Source of the DNA: Paratractidigestivibacter sp003150175
GTDB lineage: Bacteria; Actinomycetota; Coriobacteriia; Coriobacteriales; Atopobiaceae
NCBI RefSeq assembly: GCF_964283195.1
Contig: NZ_CAXYLH010000020.1
Strand: one strand, 5' to 3'
DNA length: 29,633 nt
Shown: in pieces, positions 7,730 through 15,005 of the stretch
How the letters are laid out: every line of letters begins with the position of its first letter
Numbering within the stretch: the first letter of the stretch is position 1
The notes under the pieces: model-generated
Databases searched by the model: none
Seen by the model: the letters and a program-made list of their open reading frames with translations, nothing else
Told to the model about the DNA's origin: nothing
Program-made: the position numbers and the translations under genes

Positions 7730-8150
7730 CCTCTACAACGCCGAGTTCATGGACCACGTGTCCCACCCCGACTACAAGTACCAGATGGAGGACCCCGACT
7801 GCACGCACGAGGGCGTGAACCCCTCCTGCGGAGACGAGCTGAATTTCTCGGTCAAGTTCGCCGACGACGGGACCATCGAGGAGGCCGCGTTCACCGGGCA
7901 CGGCTGCGCCATCAGCCAGGCTTCCGCCGACATCATGAGCGACCTCATGATCGACAAGAAGCCCGAGGAGGCCATCCGTCTCTGCAAGCTCTTTATGCAG
8001 ATGGTCCGCGGCGAGATCCCCGAGGACGATCCCTCGCTCGCCGACCTCGAGGACGCCTCGATCCTCAAGGACATCGCCCACATGCCCGCGCGCGTCAAGT
8101 GCGCCGAGCTCGCGTGGCGCACCCTCGAGGAGATGCTGGAGAACAAATGA
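7716..8150 (+). CDS. sufU: SufU sulfurtransferase / IscU-like protein
   Basis: SufU accepts persulfide sulfur from SufS and delivers it to SufB; in Bacillus it is a zinc-dependent transferase rather than a true scaffold. In this 144-residue protein the likely zinc ligands and acceptor cysteine are Cys38 and Asp40 (NPSCGD), Cys64 (GHGCAIS) and Cys129 (VKCAELAW). The extra stretch between the second and third cysteines fits SufU rather than IscU. The ATG at 7716 lies inside the end of sufS, so translation is probably coupled. The TGA stop forms part of a 33-bp palindrome that separates it from the rrf2 gene. Confidence 0.95.
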   Translation: MAVTDLYNAEFMDHVSHPDYKYQMEDPDCTHEGVNPSCGDELNFSVKFADDGTIEEAAFTGHGCAISQASADIMSDLMIDKKPEEAIRLCKLFMQMVRGEIPEDDPSLADLEDASILKDIAHMPARVKCAELAWRTLEEMLENK

Positions 8151-8178
8151 CGAAAAGGGACTGTCCCTTTTCGTCATT
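8146..8178. repeat. 33-bp perfect palindrome at the sufU stop codon
   Basis: The arms extend the TGACGAAAAGGGAC arm of the sufD palindrome by AA on the outside, around a central T at 8162. The first TGA of the arm is the sufU stop codon. The RNA could form a long hairpin just after sufU, but no U-run follows, so it is not a standard terminator. It may instead stabilise the 3' end or dampen read-through into rrf2, whose ribosome binding site starts seven bases later. Confidence 0.92.
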
Positions 8179-8193
8179 GGATAGGAGATAAGC

Positions 8194-8634
8194 ATGGGAA
8201 TGTTCTCGACGAAGGGCATCTACGCCCTGCGCGCGATGGCCGACCTCGCCGGTCACGAGGGCTGGGTCTCCCTGGGCGACGTCTCCAAGCGGCAGAACAT
8301 CTCGCGCAAGTACCTCGAGCAGGTGATCTCGCTCATGCACAAGGCGGGCTACGTGCAGAGCCAGCGCGGCAAGGGCGGCGGCTACAAGCTCACCCGCGAG
8401 CCGAAGGACTACACGCTCGGCGAGATCCTGCGCGCGGCGGAGGGCTCGCTCGCGCCCGTGAACTGCCTCAACTGCTCGAACGGCACCATCTGCCCGCAAG
8501 TCAACACCTGCTCGACCGTCGACGTCTGGCGCGACCTCGGCCGCGTGACGTCGAGCTACCTCGACTCGAAGACCTTGGCCGACCTCGTGCACCCCGAGGG
8601 AGGCTCCTGCTCGGTGACCTTCAGCGACAAGTAA
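8194..8634 (+). CDS. Rrf2-family Fe-S-responsive transcriptional regulator
   Basis: This 146-residue winged-helix protein begins MGMFSTKGIYALRAMADLA and has the recognition-helix region ISRKYLEQVISLM and the wing RGKGGGYKL, all hallmarks of the Rrf2 family (IscR, SufR, NsrR, RirA). Four cysteines at 91, 94, 100 and 106 (C-x2-C-x5-C-x5-C) lie where Rrf2 sensors hold an Fe-S cluster. IscR itself uses three Cys and a His. It is the last gene of the suf operon, so cluster supply could feed back on suf transcription through the dyad at 2997-3023. The ATG at 8194 follows AGGAG by six to seven bases. The gene overlaps the convergent hydrolase gene by 14 bp. I give no symbol because IscR and SufR cannot be told apart here. 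Confidence 0.9.
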   Translation: MGMFSTKGIYALRAMADLAGHEGWVSLGDVSKRQNISRKYLEQVISLMHKAGYVQSQRGKGGGYKLTREPKDYTLGEILRAAEGSLAPVNCLNCSNGTICPQVNTCSTVDVWRDLGRVTSSYLDSKTLADLVHPEGGSCSVTFSDK

Positions 8635-10153
8635 CGCGCCGCCGGCGAGCAGCCACCTCCGCGACGCCACCGGCGAGCAGGAGCACCGCGCACATGAGCC
8701 CAACGGCGGCCTGCTCCGGGTAGAAGTCGGAGAAATCGCGCAGGCGCATGTCGAAGGTCATCGGGTAGAGCACGATCGCCACAGGCAGGACGATGTGCAG
8801 AGCGACCCCCCAAACGAGGCGCACGACGCGCTCCAGGCGATCCTCGGAACGGCTGCGCCGCGCCGTCAGGCTCAACACCAGCGCCTCAGCGCACGCCGCG
8901 ATGGCGAGCGCGTATGCGACGTCGAAGCGTGCGTGCAGCCGAGGCGCCGCGCCCCCGTCGACCCCCGCCGCAGAGCCGCCCACGGCCAAAGACGTCACGT
9001 CGTCGCCGATCTGCCAGAACGCGGAGTTGCCCTCCACGGCGTCGTTAGCGTCGCAAAGAAGCACGATCCCGAGGTCGCGCCCCGGCACGATGCACATGCG
9101 CGCCACGTAGTTCTCGACGTCGCCGTCGTGTGACATGACCGTCTCGCCGTCGTCCCAGCGGAAGGTCGTCCAGCCCATGCCGTAGAACGAGTCGCCGTCA
9201 GGGTCCGGAACACGGTCGTACACCATGCGGTGGATGCCCGCAGGCGTGACCACACCGGCTCCGCTGTTCAAATACATCCGCAGGTAAGAAGCCATATCCG
9301 ATATGCTCGCGCGCACATAGCCCGACGAAGGCCCGCCCCACGCGTCGTCGCCGCGCTCGTGCGCGAACCCGTCGGCGACGTTCAGCCCGAACCAGTTGCG
9401 ATGCCCCGTCGCCGCGGGGGCGCAGGCGGCCTCGCCGTCGATGGAGGCGTCTCGCATGCCCAGCGGGCCGAACACGTAGGCGCGCAGATACTCCCCGCAG
9501 CTCATTCCGCTCACGTTCTCGACGATTCGCCCGAGCAGGTCGTAGTTCGCGTTCGCGTAGCTGAACCTGCCGGCGCACTCCCCCGAGCGCGCCCTCGCCA
9601 GCGACTCGTAGTAGCCGAATCCGCTCGTCTGGTTGAGGAGCGAGCGCACCGTCACCGACTTCGGGACCCCGAGCTCGGGCGCGTAGAGCGCGGCCGGGGC
9701 GTCGAGGTCGACGCGGCCGGCGTCCACCAGCTGCTGCACCGCGACCGACGTCATCGACTTGGAGAGGGACCCGATGATGAAGGTGTCGTCGGCGCTCCGC
9801 ACATCGCCGAGCACGCGCTCGTAGCGCACGCCTTCCGAGTCGACGACGGCCACGGCCATGCCGGGGATGCCGGACTCGGGGAAGTTGTCGTCGAGATAGG
9901 CGTCGATGGACTCCCTGAGCTGCGCGTCGTCGGGCTCGCAGCCCACCGGCGCCGCGCCGACGTCCGTGGGGTCGACCTGCTGCTCGTCGGTGACCTCATC
10001 GGCGTCCCCCGGCAGCAGCGCCTCGTCCGCGAGGGCTGGGCAGGCGAAAACCGCCCAGGTACCGAGCGCGAGCGCGAGTGCCGCCGCCTTCGCGAGCGCC
10101 CAGGCTCCGCGCCGCGCGCGGCGCCCTTCTTTGCAGAGCTTAGAACCCGCCAT
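8621..10153 (-). CDS. Secreted serine hydrolase of the beta-lactamase/PBP fold, candidate teichoic-acid D-alanine esterase
   Basis: The 510-residue protein starts with a signal peptide (basic start, hydrophobic core to about residue 40, ALA-DE cleavage-like site). It continues with a class C beta-lactamase-type domain. Catalytic motifs are SxxK at Ser129-Lys132 (GSLSKS), YxN at Tyr199-Asn201 (SYANANYDLLG) and HxG at His342-Gly344 (SHDGD). Three hydrophobic segments after residue 400 would anchor it in the membrane with the catalytic domain outside. Its ATG overlaps the last codons of dltX by 14 bp, making it the distal gene of the dlt operon. Enzymes of this fold that remove D-alanine esters from teichoic acids are known: DltE of Lactiplantibacillus plantarum, encoded with dlt genes, and FmtA of Staphylococcus aureus. 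I infer the same role here; a D-Ala carboxypeptidase or unrelated esterase is possible. The 3' end overlaps the convergent rrf2 gene. Confidence 0.85.
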   Translation of the reverse strand: MAGSKLCKEGRRARRGAWALAKAAALALALGTWAVFACPALADEALLPGDADEVTDEQQVDPTDVGAAPVGCEPDDAQLRESIDAYLDDNFPESGIPGMAVAVVDSEGVRYERVLGDVRSADDTFIIGSLSKSMTSVAVQQLVDAGRVDLDAPAALYAPELGVPKSVTVRSLLNQTSGFGYYESLARARSGECAGRFSYANANYDLLGRIVENVSGMSCGEYLRAYVFGPLGMRDASIDGEAACAPAATGHRNWFGLNVADGFAHERGDDAWGGPSSGYVRASISDMASYLRMYLNSGAGVVTPAGIHRMVYDRVPDPDGDSFYGMGWTTFRWDDGETVMSHDGDVENYVARMCIVPGRDLGIVLLCDANDAVEGNSAFWQIGDDVTSLAVGGSAAGVDGGAAPRLHARFDVAYALAIAACAEALVLSLTARRSRSEDRLERVVRLVWGVALHIVLPVAIVLYPMTFDMRLRDFSDFYPEQAAVGLMCAVLLLAGGVAEVAARRRRVTCR

Positions 10154-10265
10154 AGATGAACTGCACCGGCTCGTTCAGACCCGAAATAGCGCAGAACCAC
10201 ACGAGCAGCGCCCCCGCCGCGACGACCGCAAGCGCCGCAGCGACGTAGATTACCCGCTCACTCAC
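10140..10265 (-). CDS. dltX: DltX-like small membrane protein
   Basis: This 41-codon frame starts at a GTG that overlaps the dltD stop (GTGA), with GGGGAG about ten bases upstream. It encodes a short basic start, one hydrophobic helix (residues about 5-28) and a C-terminal tail ending FIYGGF. DltX proteins are about 45-50 residues with one membrane helix and an extreme C-terminus of the type FIYNEF, which is functionally important for D-alanylation and interacts with the DltB/DltD machinery. The matching topology, ending and operon position support the call. In Bacillus, Staphylococcus and lactobacilli dltX precedes dltA, while here it follows dltD. Its end overlaps the hydrolase start by 14 bp. 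The frame is short enough to be missed by automatic annotation. Confidence 0.78.
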   Translation of the reverse strand: MSERVIYVAAALAVVAAGALLVWFCAISGLNEPVQFIYGGF

Positions 10266-11554
10266 TTCTGTCCATCTCCCCAAACTATGCAATCATCCTG
10301 TCCGCGCACGTCCTTGGCGTAGTCGTAGACCGCGTGCTCGATGCGCACCCAGCCCTTCCAGCCGGGGTGGACGGTGTCGCACAGGAAGTACTTCTCGTAC
10401 TCGAAGCCGCTGAAGTCGGCATAGCTCGCGCCGGCGGCGTCGCAGATCTGGCGGATCCGCTCGTAGTACCCTTGCCGGTCCGCCTGCGAGACGTCGCTCA
10501 CGTCGTACCACTGGCCGTGCACCGGCAGGATGCACACGAGCGGCTCGAACCCGACCTCGCGGCACACCTCGAGCAGGCACGCGAAGTCGGCGTACTCGTC
10601 GTTCGCCTGGTCGAAGTTCTGGAAGAGCTCCGGGTCGAAGGTGTGGTTCTTCTCCCAGAACGCGTCGTAGACGCCGAAGTCGTTGTTCGTGCAGGCGGCC
10701 TCGCCCTCGCTCTGGGCGTTGGAAAGAAGCGCGTCCCAGTCGGGCTCGCTCGACTGCCCCGAGGACTCGGCCGCGCGGCGGGCATCGGACTTCGTCGGCG
10801 CGAGCATGGTTATGTTGTTGATGTCGCTGCGCAGCTGCCAGGCGTCCGTCGCGGCAAACACCTCGTCGTTGACCGCGTCGAGCGCCGTGTCGCGCGAGGC
10901 GGCGGCGAGCTTGTCCGCCTCGACGCCGAGCGCGGAGCAGCGCCCGCGGACGTATGCCTTGGTCTTTTCCGAGACCTGGTCGCTCTGCATGAATGCGCGG
11001 TAGAGCGAGTAGCTGAACTTGGTGTAGAGCTTGTTCTCGTCGCCCGAGTTCTTGAAGAACCACTGGGGCGAGACCATGAGCACGACCTTGCGGTTCTTGA
11101 CCTTGCTCCCCGTCCCATAGGCGCCCGCGGCGATCGCCTGCCACAGGTCCTGGTCGTACCCCTCGCCGATGTAGGTCATGTCCACGCCGGCGCCGGACTC
11201 GCCGAAGACCGCCTGCGGGCACATGCTCACGCGGTTCTTGGAGATGTACCACTCGGAGGAGCCGAAGCACAAAAGCCCGTCGTCGGACATGTTGTTCGCG
11301 ACGAAGTCGACGTTCTCGGACTTGCCGGCGGCGTACACGTAGTCGTAGAGCTTGCTCGCGTCGGCGCGGCCGTTGCCAGGCAGCACGAGCGCGTCGAACG
11401 CCACGAGGCCGCATCCGAGCGCGGTTGTGCCGCAGAGCACCGCCGCAAGCAGCCCCGTCCCCGTCAGGCGCGAGGACGCCGCCTTCAGCTTGTCCGCGAG
11501 CGGGCGAAAGGGCAGCCTGGGCGCTGTGCGCTTATCCGTCGTGCGCTTATCCAA
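10262..11554 (-). CDS. dltD: D-alanine transfer protein DltD
   Basis: DltD is an SGNH-like membrane-anchored protein outside the cell that passes D-alanine to lipoteichoic acid after DltB moves it across the membrane. The 430-residue product has one N-terminal membrane helix (about residues 33-57). It carries the catalytic-serine block GSSEW (98-102), SPQWF, the PVHGQWYD segment and the Asp393-His396 pair in DTVHPGWKGW. The length and all family landmarks are normal. The start appears to be TTG at 11554, overlapping dltB by eight bases, because no ATG occurs before the conserved region. The first ten codons include a short tandem repeat encoding DKRTTDKRT. The ribosome binding site is weak (GGGG), so coupling to dltB is likely. 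Its stop overlaps dltX. Confidence 0.93.
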   Translation of the reverse strand: MDKRTTDKRTAPRLPFRPLADKLKAASSRLTGTGLLAAVLCGTTALGCGLVAFDALVLPGNGRADASKLYDYVYAAGKSENVDFVANNMSDDGLLCFGSSEWYISKNRVSMCPQAVFGESGAGVDMTYIGEGYDQDLWQAIAAGAYGTGSKVKNRKVVLMVSPQWFFKNSGDENKLYTKFSYSLYRAFMQSDQVSEKTKAYVRGRCSALGVEADKLAAASRDTALDAVNDEVFAATDAWQLRSDINNITMLAPTKSDARRAAESSGQSSEPDWDALLSNAQSEGEAACTNNDFGVYDAFWEKNHTFDPELFQNFDQANDEYADFACLLEVCREVGFEPLVCILPVHGQWYDVSDVSQADRQGYYERIRQICDAAGASYADFSGFEYEKYFLCDTVHPGWKGWVRIEHAVYDYAKDVRGQDDCIVWGDGQK

Positions 11555-12692
11555 GGAGCATCCCCACCTGTCCAGAGAAGATCGCGAAGCCGAGGAAGAC
11601 GAGCGCCTGCGTCACGGCCCAGCTGCACGCGCGGAACCAGCGGTCGCGGCGGTGCTTCTTGTAGAACCCCCAGCGTTTCTGCATCGCCTGCGTCACGGCG
11701 AGGAGCACGCCGTGGTAGATGCCGTAGCCGATATAGCACCACGCGATCCCGTGCCAGAACCCCATGACGAGCATGTCGACCATGAAGGCGCACATCGCGA
11801 CCTGCAGACGGTCGTGCAGCAGCTTGCGGTGCATGACCCAGCGAGTGAAGCGCATAAAGACGAAGTCGCGGAACCACGTGGAGAGCGTGATGTGCCAGCG
11901 GTTCCAGAAGTCGATGATGTCCACGGCGGCGAACGGCGCGCGGAAGTTGCGCGGGCAGCGGATGCCGAGGCAATAGCTCGCGCCCATCGCCATCAAGCTG
12001 TAGCCCTGGAAGTCGCAGAAGAGGTACAGGCCGTAGAGGAGCGCCGTCTGGAGTTGCTGCAGCGCGTCGCCCATGGCCGAGGGTGCGTAGAAGCGGTGGA
12101 TCCAGGTCGCGACGACGACCTTGTAGACCGCGCCCGCGAGGAGCAGCAGGATGCCGCGAGCGAGCATGCCGGCGTACTCGTCGCAGGAAGGCGTCGCGTG
12201 CGCGTCCGCGGCAAAGCGCCGGCTTCGGTCGATGGGGCCCGAGCTGAACTGCGGGAAGAACAGCAAGAAGTACAGCCAGTCCTCGAGCCCGAGCTCATCG
12301 CGCGCGATGAGGCCGTCGTGGACCTCGATAACGACCTGGGCGGCCTTGAAGGTCACATAGCTGATGCCGACGAAGCCCCAGATGCTCTGGTCGAAGACGG
12401 CGGACACCTTGTAGACCACGAGCGGCGCGAGCGTGGATGCGACGGCGACGAGGTAGCGGCGCTTGTCCTTCGGGTCCCGCGCAAGGAAGAGCACCGCGGC
12501 CCGCGCCACGGCGACGAAGGCGAGAAGCGCCGCGAGCTGCGCCGGCGTCTTGAAGAACACGCAGGCCAGAAAGCCGACGGAGACGGCGAGGCCGTAGTGC
12601 CGCAGCGTATGGCCGGAAAGCCCGATGGCCGCCGCGCCCGCGACGGCCACGGCCAGCAGCACAAAGAAGCTCGGGTCCGCAAAGAGCGTCAA
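11547..12692 (-). CDS. dltB: D-alanyl-lipoteichoic acid acyltransferase DltB (MBOAT)
   Basis: DltB is a membrane-bound O-acyltransferase that takes D-alanine from the DltC carrier inside the cell and moves it across the membrane for DltD. The 381-residue protein has about ten or eleven hydrophobic segments. Family marks are FFPQFSSGPIDR, YLFCDFQGYSLMAMG, DFWNRWHITLS and VMGFWHGIAW, in which His314 is the likely invariant MBOAT histidine. The start is a TTG at 12692 directly ahead of LFADPSFF; an in-frame GGA lies a little upstream and there is no ATG alternative. A 71-bp gap with a GC-rich hairpin separates it from dltC. That order (C before B) differs from the common dltABCD. Confidence 0.93.
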   Translation of the reverse strand: MTLFADPSFFVLLAVAVAGAAAIGLSGHTLRHYGLAVSVGFLACVFFKTPAQLAALLAFVAVARAAVLFLARDPKDKRRYLVAVASTLAPLVVYKVSAVFDQSIWGFVGISYVTFKAAQVVIEVHDGLIARDELGLEDWLYFLLFFPQFSSGPIDRSRRFAADAHATPSCDEYAGMLARGILLLLAGAVYKVVVATWIHRFYAPSAMGDALQQLQTALLYGLYLFCDFQGYSLMAMGASYCLGIRCPRNFRAPFAAVDIIDFWNRWHITLSTWFRDFVFMRFTRWVMHRKLLHDRLQVAMCAFMVDMLVMGFWHGIAWCYIGYGIYHGVLLAVTQAMQKRWGFYKKHRRDRWFRACSWAVTQALVFLGFAIFSGQVGMLLG

Positions 12693-12763
12693 ACTGTACT
12701 CACTTCCACATCAAAGGCCCGCCCCGGGCGTCCCCGGGGAAGGCCGGCAGGCCGCGACCGCGC

Positions 12764-13009
12764 CTAGAGGCGCTTGACAACCTGCGCCACGATCTTGTTC
12801 ACGGTATTCATCTCGGAGCGCTCGACCTCGGTCGGGGCGATGGAGACGCCGAGCTCGTCCTCGAGGCCCACGAGCAGCTCGATGGCCGCCATGGAGTCGA
12901 GGAACCCGAGCTCAAAGAGGTCCTCGTCCAGGTGCTCGCGCACCTCGGGGTCGCCGGCCACGTCCTCGAGCAGGTCGAGCACCTTCGCGCGGGTTTCTTC
13001 TTCGGTCAT
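12764..13009 (-). CDS. dltC: D-alanyl carrier protein DltC
   Basis: This 81-residue acidic acyl-carrier-like protein holds D-alanine on a 4'-phosphopantetheine arm, charged by DltA and discharged by DltB. The attachment serine is Ser39 in GFLDSMAAIELL, followed by LEDELGVSIAPTEV, which is typical of DltC. A strong AAGGAAGGAA ribosome binding site precedes the ATG at 13009. It is 48 bp downstream of dltA and 71 bp ahead of dltB. The unusually strong site fits the need for more carrier than membrane enzyme. Confidence 0.95.
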   Translation of the reverse strand: MTEEETRAKVLDLLEDVAGDPEVREHLDEDLFELGFLDSMAAIELLVGLEDELGVSIAPTEVERSEMNTVNKIVAQVVKRL

Positions 13010-13057
13010 GGGAATCGGTTCCTTCCTTATGGTCGTGCGCCGGTCCGGCGCGCTCTG

Positions 13058-14644
13058 CTACTTGGCGACGCTCGCGGCGAGCGCCTTGCGGTCCGCCTTG
13101 CCGTTCGCGTTGAGCGGCATCTGGTCGAGCACGCGCACCTGGCGCGGGACCATGTAGGCGGGAAGCGTCTGGGCGAGCTCGGCCTTGAGGGCGCGGCCGA
13201 GCGCGAAGCCGGACGCGGCGGCCTCGGCGCCGAGCTCGCGGGCGGCCGCGGCCTCGTCGACCACGACGAAGGCGCACAGGCTCGCCACACGACCGGCGCG
13301 CGTCGCGGGGACCACGGCCGCGTGGCGCACGCAGCCGACGGCCTCGAGGGCGCCCTCGACCTCGCCGAGCTCGATGCGGAAGCCGTTGAGCTTGACGAGC
13401 GAGTCGAGGCGGCCGGCGCAGTGCAGCATACTGTCATTTCCAATAAAGCCCAGGTCACCGGTACGATATGCGCGCACAGGCGTGCCGTCGGACATCGTGG
13501 AGCGGAAGAACGCCTCGGCGGTCTTCTGGGGGTTCTCGTAGTAGCCGCGTGCCACGGTGTCGCCCGCGATCACGATCTCGCCGGTCTGGCCCTCCGGCAT
13601 GGGCTCGCCCGACTCGTGGTCGACGATCCTGAGCTCGGTGCCCTTGCGGGGGTAGCCGACGGGCAGCGCGGCCGCGTCGGCGAGCTCGGCGTCGCCGATC
13701 TCGCAGTAGGTCACCGCAACGGTCGACTCGGTGGGGCCGTAGGTGTTCGCGACGATCGCCTGCTCCCCGAAGCGGGCGCGGAGCTTCTGCACCGTCGTGT
13801 GGTGCAGCGCCTCCCCGCAAAAGAGGAACAGCCGAAGGTCGGGCAAAAGCTCGCTGCCGAAGGAGGGGTCGGCGAGGCACATGTCGGCGAAGGAGGGCGT
13901 TGACACCCACACCTCGACGCCGGAGCCGCTCAGGGCGGCGAAGAGCGCGCGGAAGTCGGACGACTCCTTGCCGTCGACCGCAAAGAGGCAGCCCCCGGTG
14001 ACGAGCGCGCCCACGAGCTCGTACTCCGAGAGGTCGAAGGAGTAGTGCGCCTGGTCGAGGAACACGCGGCCTCCGTCGCGAACGACGGGGAACCCGGCGA
14101 GCCAGCGCGAGAAATTCGCGACGCAGCTCTCGGTGACCTCGATGCCCTTGGGGCGGCCGGTGGAGCCGGAGGTGAAGATGATGTACTGCGTCTGCTCTCC
14201 ATGGACCCACCGCTCGCGGGCAAGGGGCGAAGGCACCTGCTCTCCCGGCGCGGGCTCCGCGAGCTCGCGGGCGTCGACGACCTTCGCCTGCGGCAGCGCG
14301 TCGGCCAGCCCCGCTGGCACGTCGCAGGCGGCGAGCAGCGTCGCGCCCTCGATCTGGCCCGCGATGTCGGCGACGCGGCGGGCGGGGAGCTCAACGTCGA
14401 TGGGCACATACGCGTGTCCGCTCATCAGACAAGCGAGGAACGACTCGACCGTGAGGGCCGCCTTCGGCCCCAGCACGAGGACGGGGCCGTCGCCGTCGAC
14501 GCGCGACGCGAGGCCCCGTGCGATGCGGCACGTCGCCTCCCACAGCTCTCCGTAGCTCGTCTTCCCGTCCGATACCGAGGAGAACGCCGCGGAGCCGGGG
14601 CGATCCCCCGCCTGCCGCTCGACGGCGTCCAGCAGAACATTCAT
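13058..14644 (-). CDS. dltA: D-alanine--D-alanyl carrier protein ligase DltA
   Basis: DltA is an adenylating enzyme that activates D-alanine with ATP and loads it on DltC. The 528-residue protein shows the family core motifs: TSGSTGRPKGIEV (phosphate loop), NTYGPTEST, YRTGDLG, the hinge and NGFRIELGEVEG, and the C-terminal catalytic lysine region NANGKADRKAL. The length is close to the usual 500-520 residues. The ATG at 14644 is chosen over a GTG 21 bases upstream because GGAG lies six bases ahead of it. It is the first gene of the dlt operon. The 155 bp upstream (14645-14799) are less GC-rich and must hold the promoter, but I could not pick out convincing -35/-10 boxes. Confidence 0.94.
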   Translation of the reverse strand: MNVLLDAVERQAGDRPGSAAFSSVSDGKTSYGELWEATCRIARGLASRVDGDGPVLVLGPKAALTVESFLACLMSGHAYVPIDVELPARRVADIAGQIEGATLLAACDVPAGLADALPQAKVVDARELAEPAPGEQVPSPLARERWVHGEQTQYIIFTSGSTGRPKGIEVTESCVANFSRWLAGFPVVRDGGRVFLDQAHYSFDLSEYELVGALVTGGCLFAVDGKESSDFRALFAALSGSGVEVWVSTPSFADMCLADPSFGSELLPDLRLFLFCGEALHHTTVQKLRARFGEQAIVANTYGPTESTVAVTYCEIGDAELADAAALPVGYPRKGTELRIVDHESGEPMPEGQTGEIVIAGDTVARGYYENPQKTAEAFFRSTMSDGTPVRAYRTGDLGFIGNDSMLHCAGRLDSLVKLNGFRIELGEVEGALEAVGCVRHAAVVPATRAGRVASLCAFVVVDEAAAARELGAEAAASGFALGRALKAELAQTLPAYMVPRQVRVLDQMPLNANGKADRKALAASVAK

Positions 14645-14799
14645 GCCATTCTCCAAGAGAAACACGCCCCCATCGCTTCAGTGGACACGTCCTTATCTTC
14701 TTCGTTCAAGGTTATGCCTATGTGAATGCCACAGAGGCGTCAGAAGCAATAAAGCTCCCTGAAAACGAAGATCGGATCCTCGCGAAGCCGGGACGTTCG

Positions 14800-15003
14800 C
14801 TAGATCCAGACGAGGCCGCCGGGCTCGTCGTCGGACTTCGGCGCGGGCGCGGGGTCGGGCTGGCCGTCGCCCCAGTCGGCCGAGTCCTCGAGCCAGGGGC
14901 GTTGGGTCTCGGACGCGTCGCGGAAGGGGCGGTCCTCGCCGTCGACGAGCCACACGAGGCCGCCGCGCCCCGTGACGATCGGGATGTCCCCGGACCCGTC
15001 CAC
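14800..15003 (-). CDS. Hypothetical 67-residue acidic protein
   Basis: This frame starts with a GTG two bases after the gltD stop codon and ends at a TAG. The product is acidic and Pro/Asp-rich, with GGLVW near residues 14-18 repeated as GGLVWI at the extreme C-terminus. There is no signal peptide or membrane helix. I do not recognise a family. Its position right behind gltBD and normal GC-rich codon use make it a plausible third gene of that operon. The start region lacks a clear ribosome binding site, so it would rely on coupling to gltD. It could also be a chance open frame. Confidence 0.45.
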   Translation of the reverse strand: MDGSGDIPIVTGRGGLVWLVDGEDRPFRDASETQRPWLEDSADWGDGQPDPAPAPKSDDEPGGLVWI

Positions 15004-15005
15004 CC

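Noticed and set aside
8146..8178. Intrinsic terminator after sufU.
   Set aside because: The hairpin is strong but no U-run follows, and the same palindrome lies inside the sufD frame where termination would be harmful.
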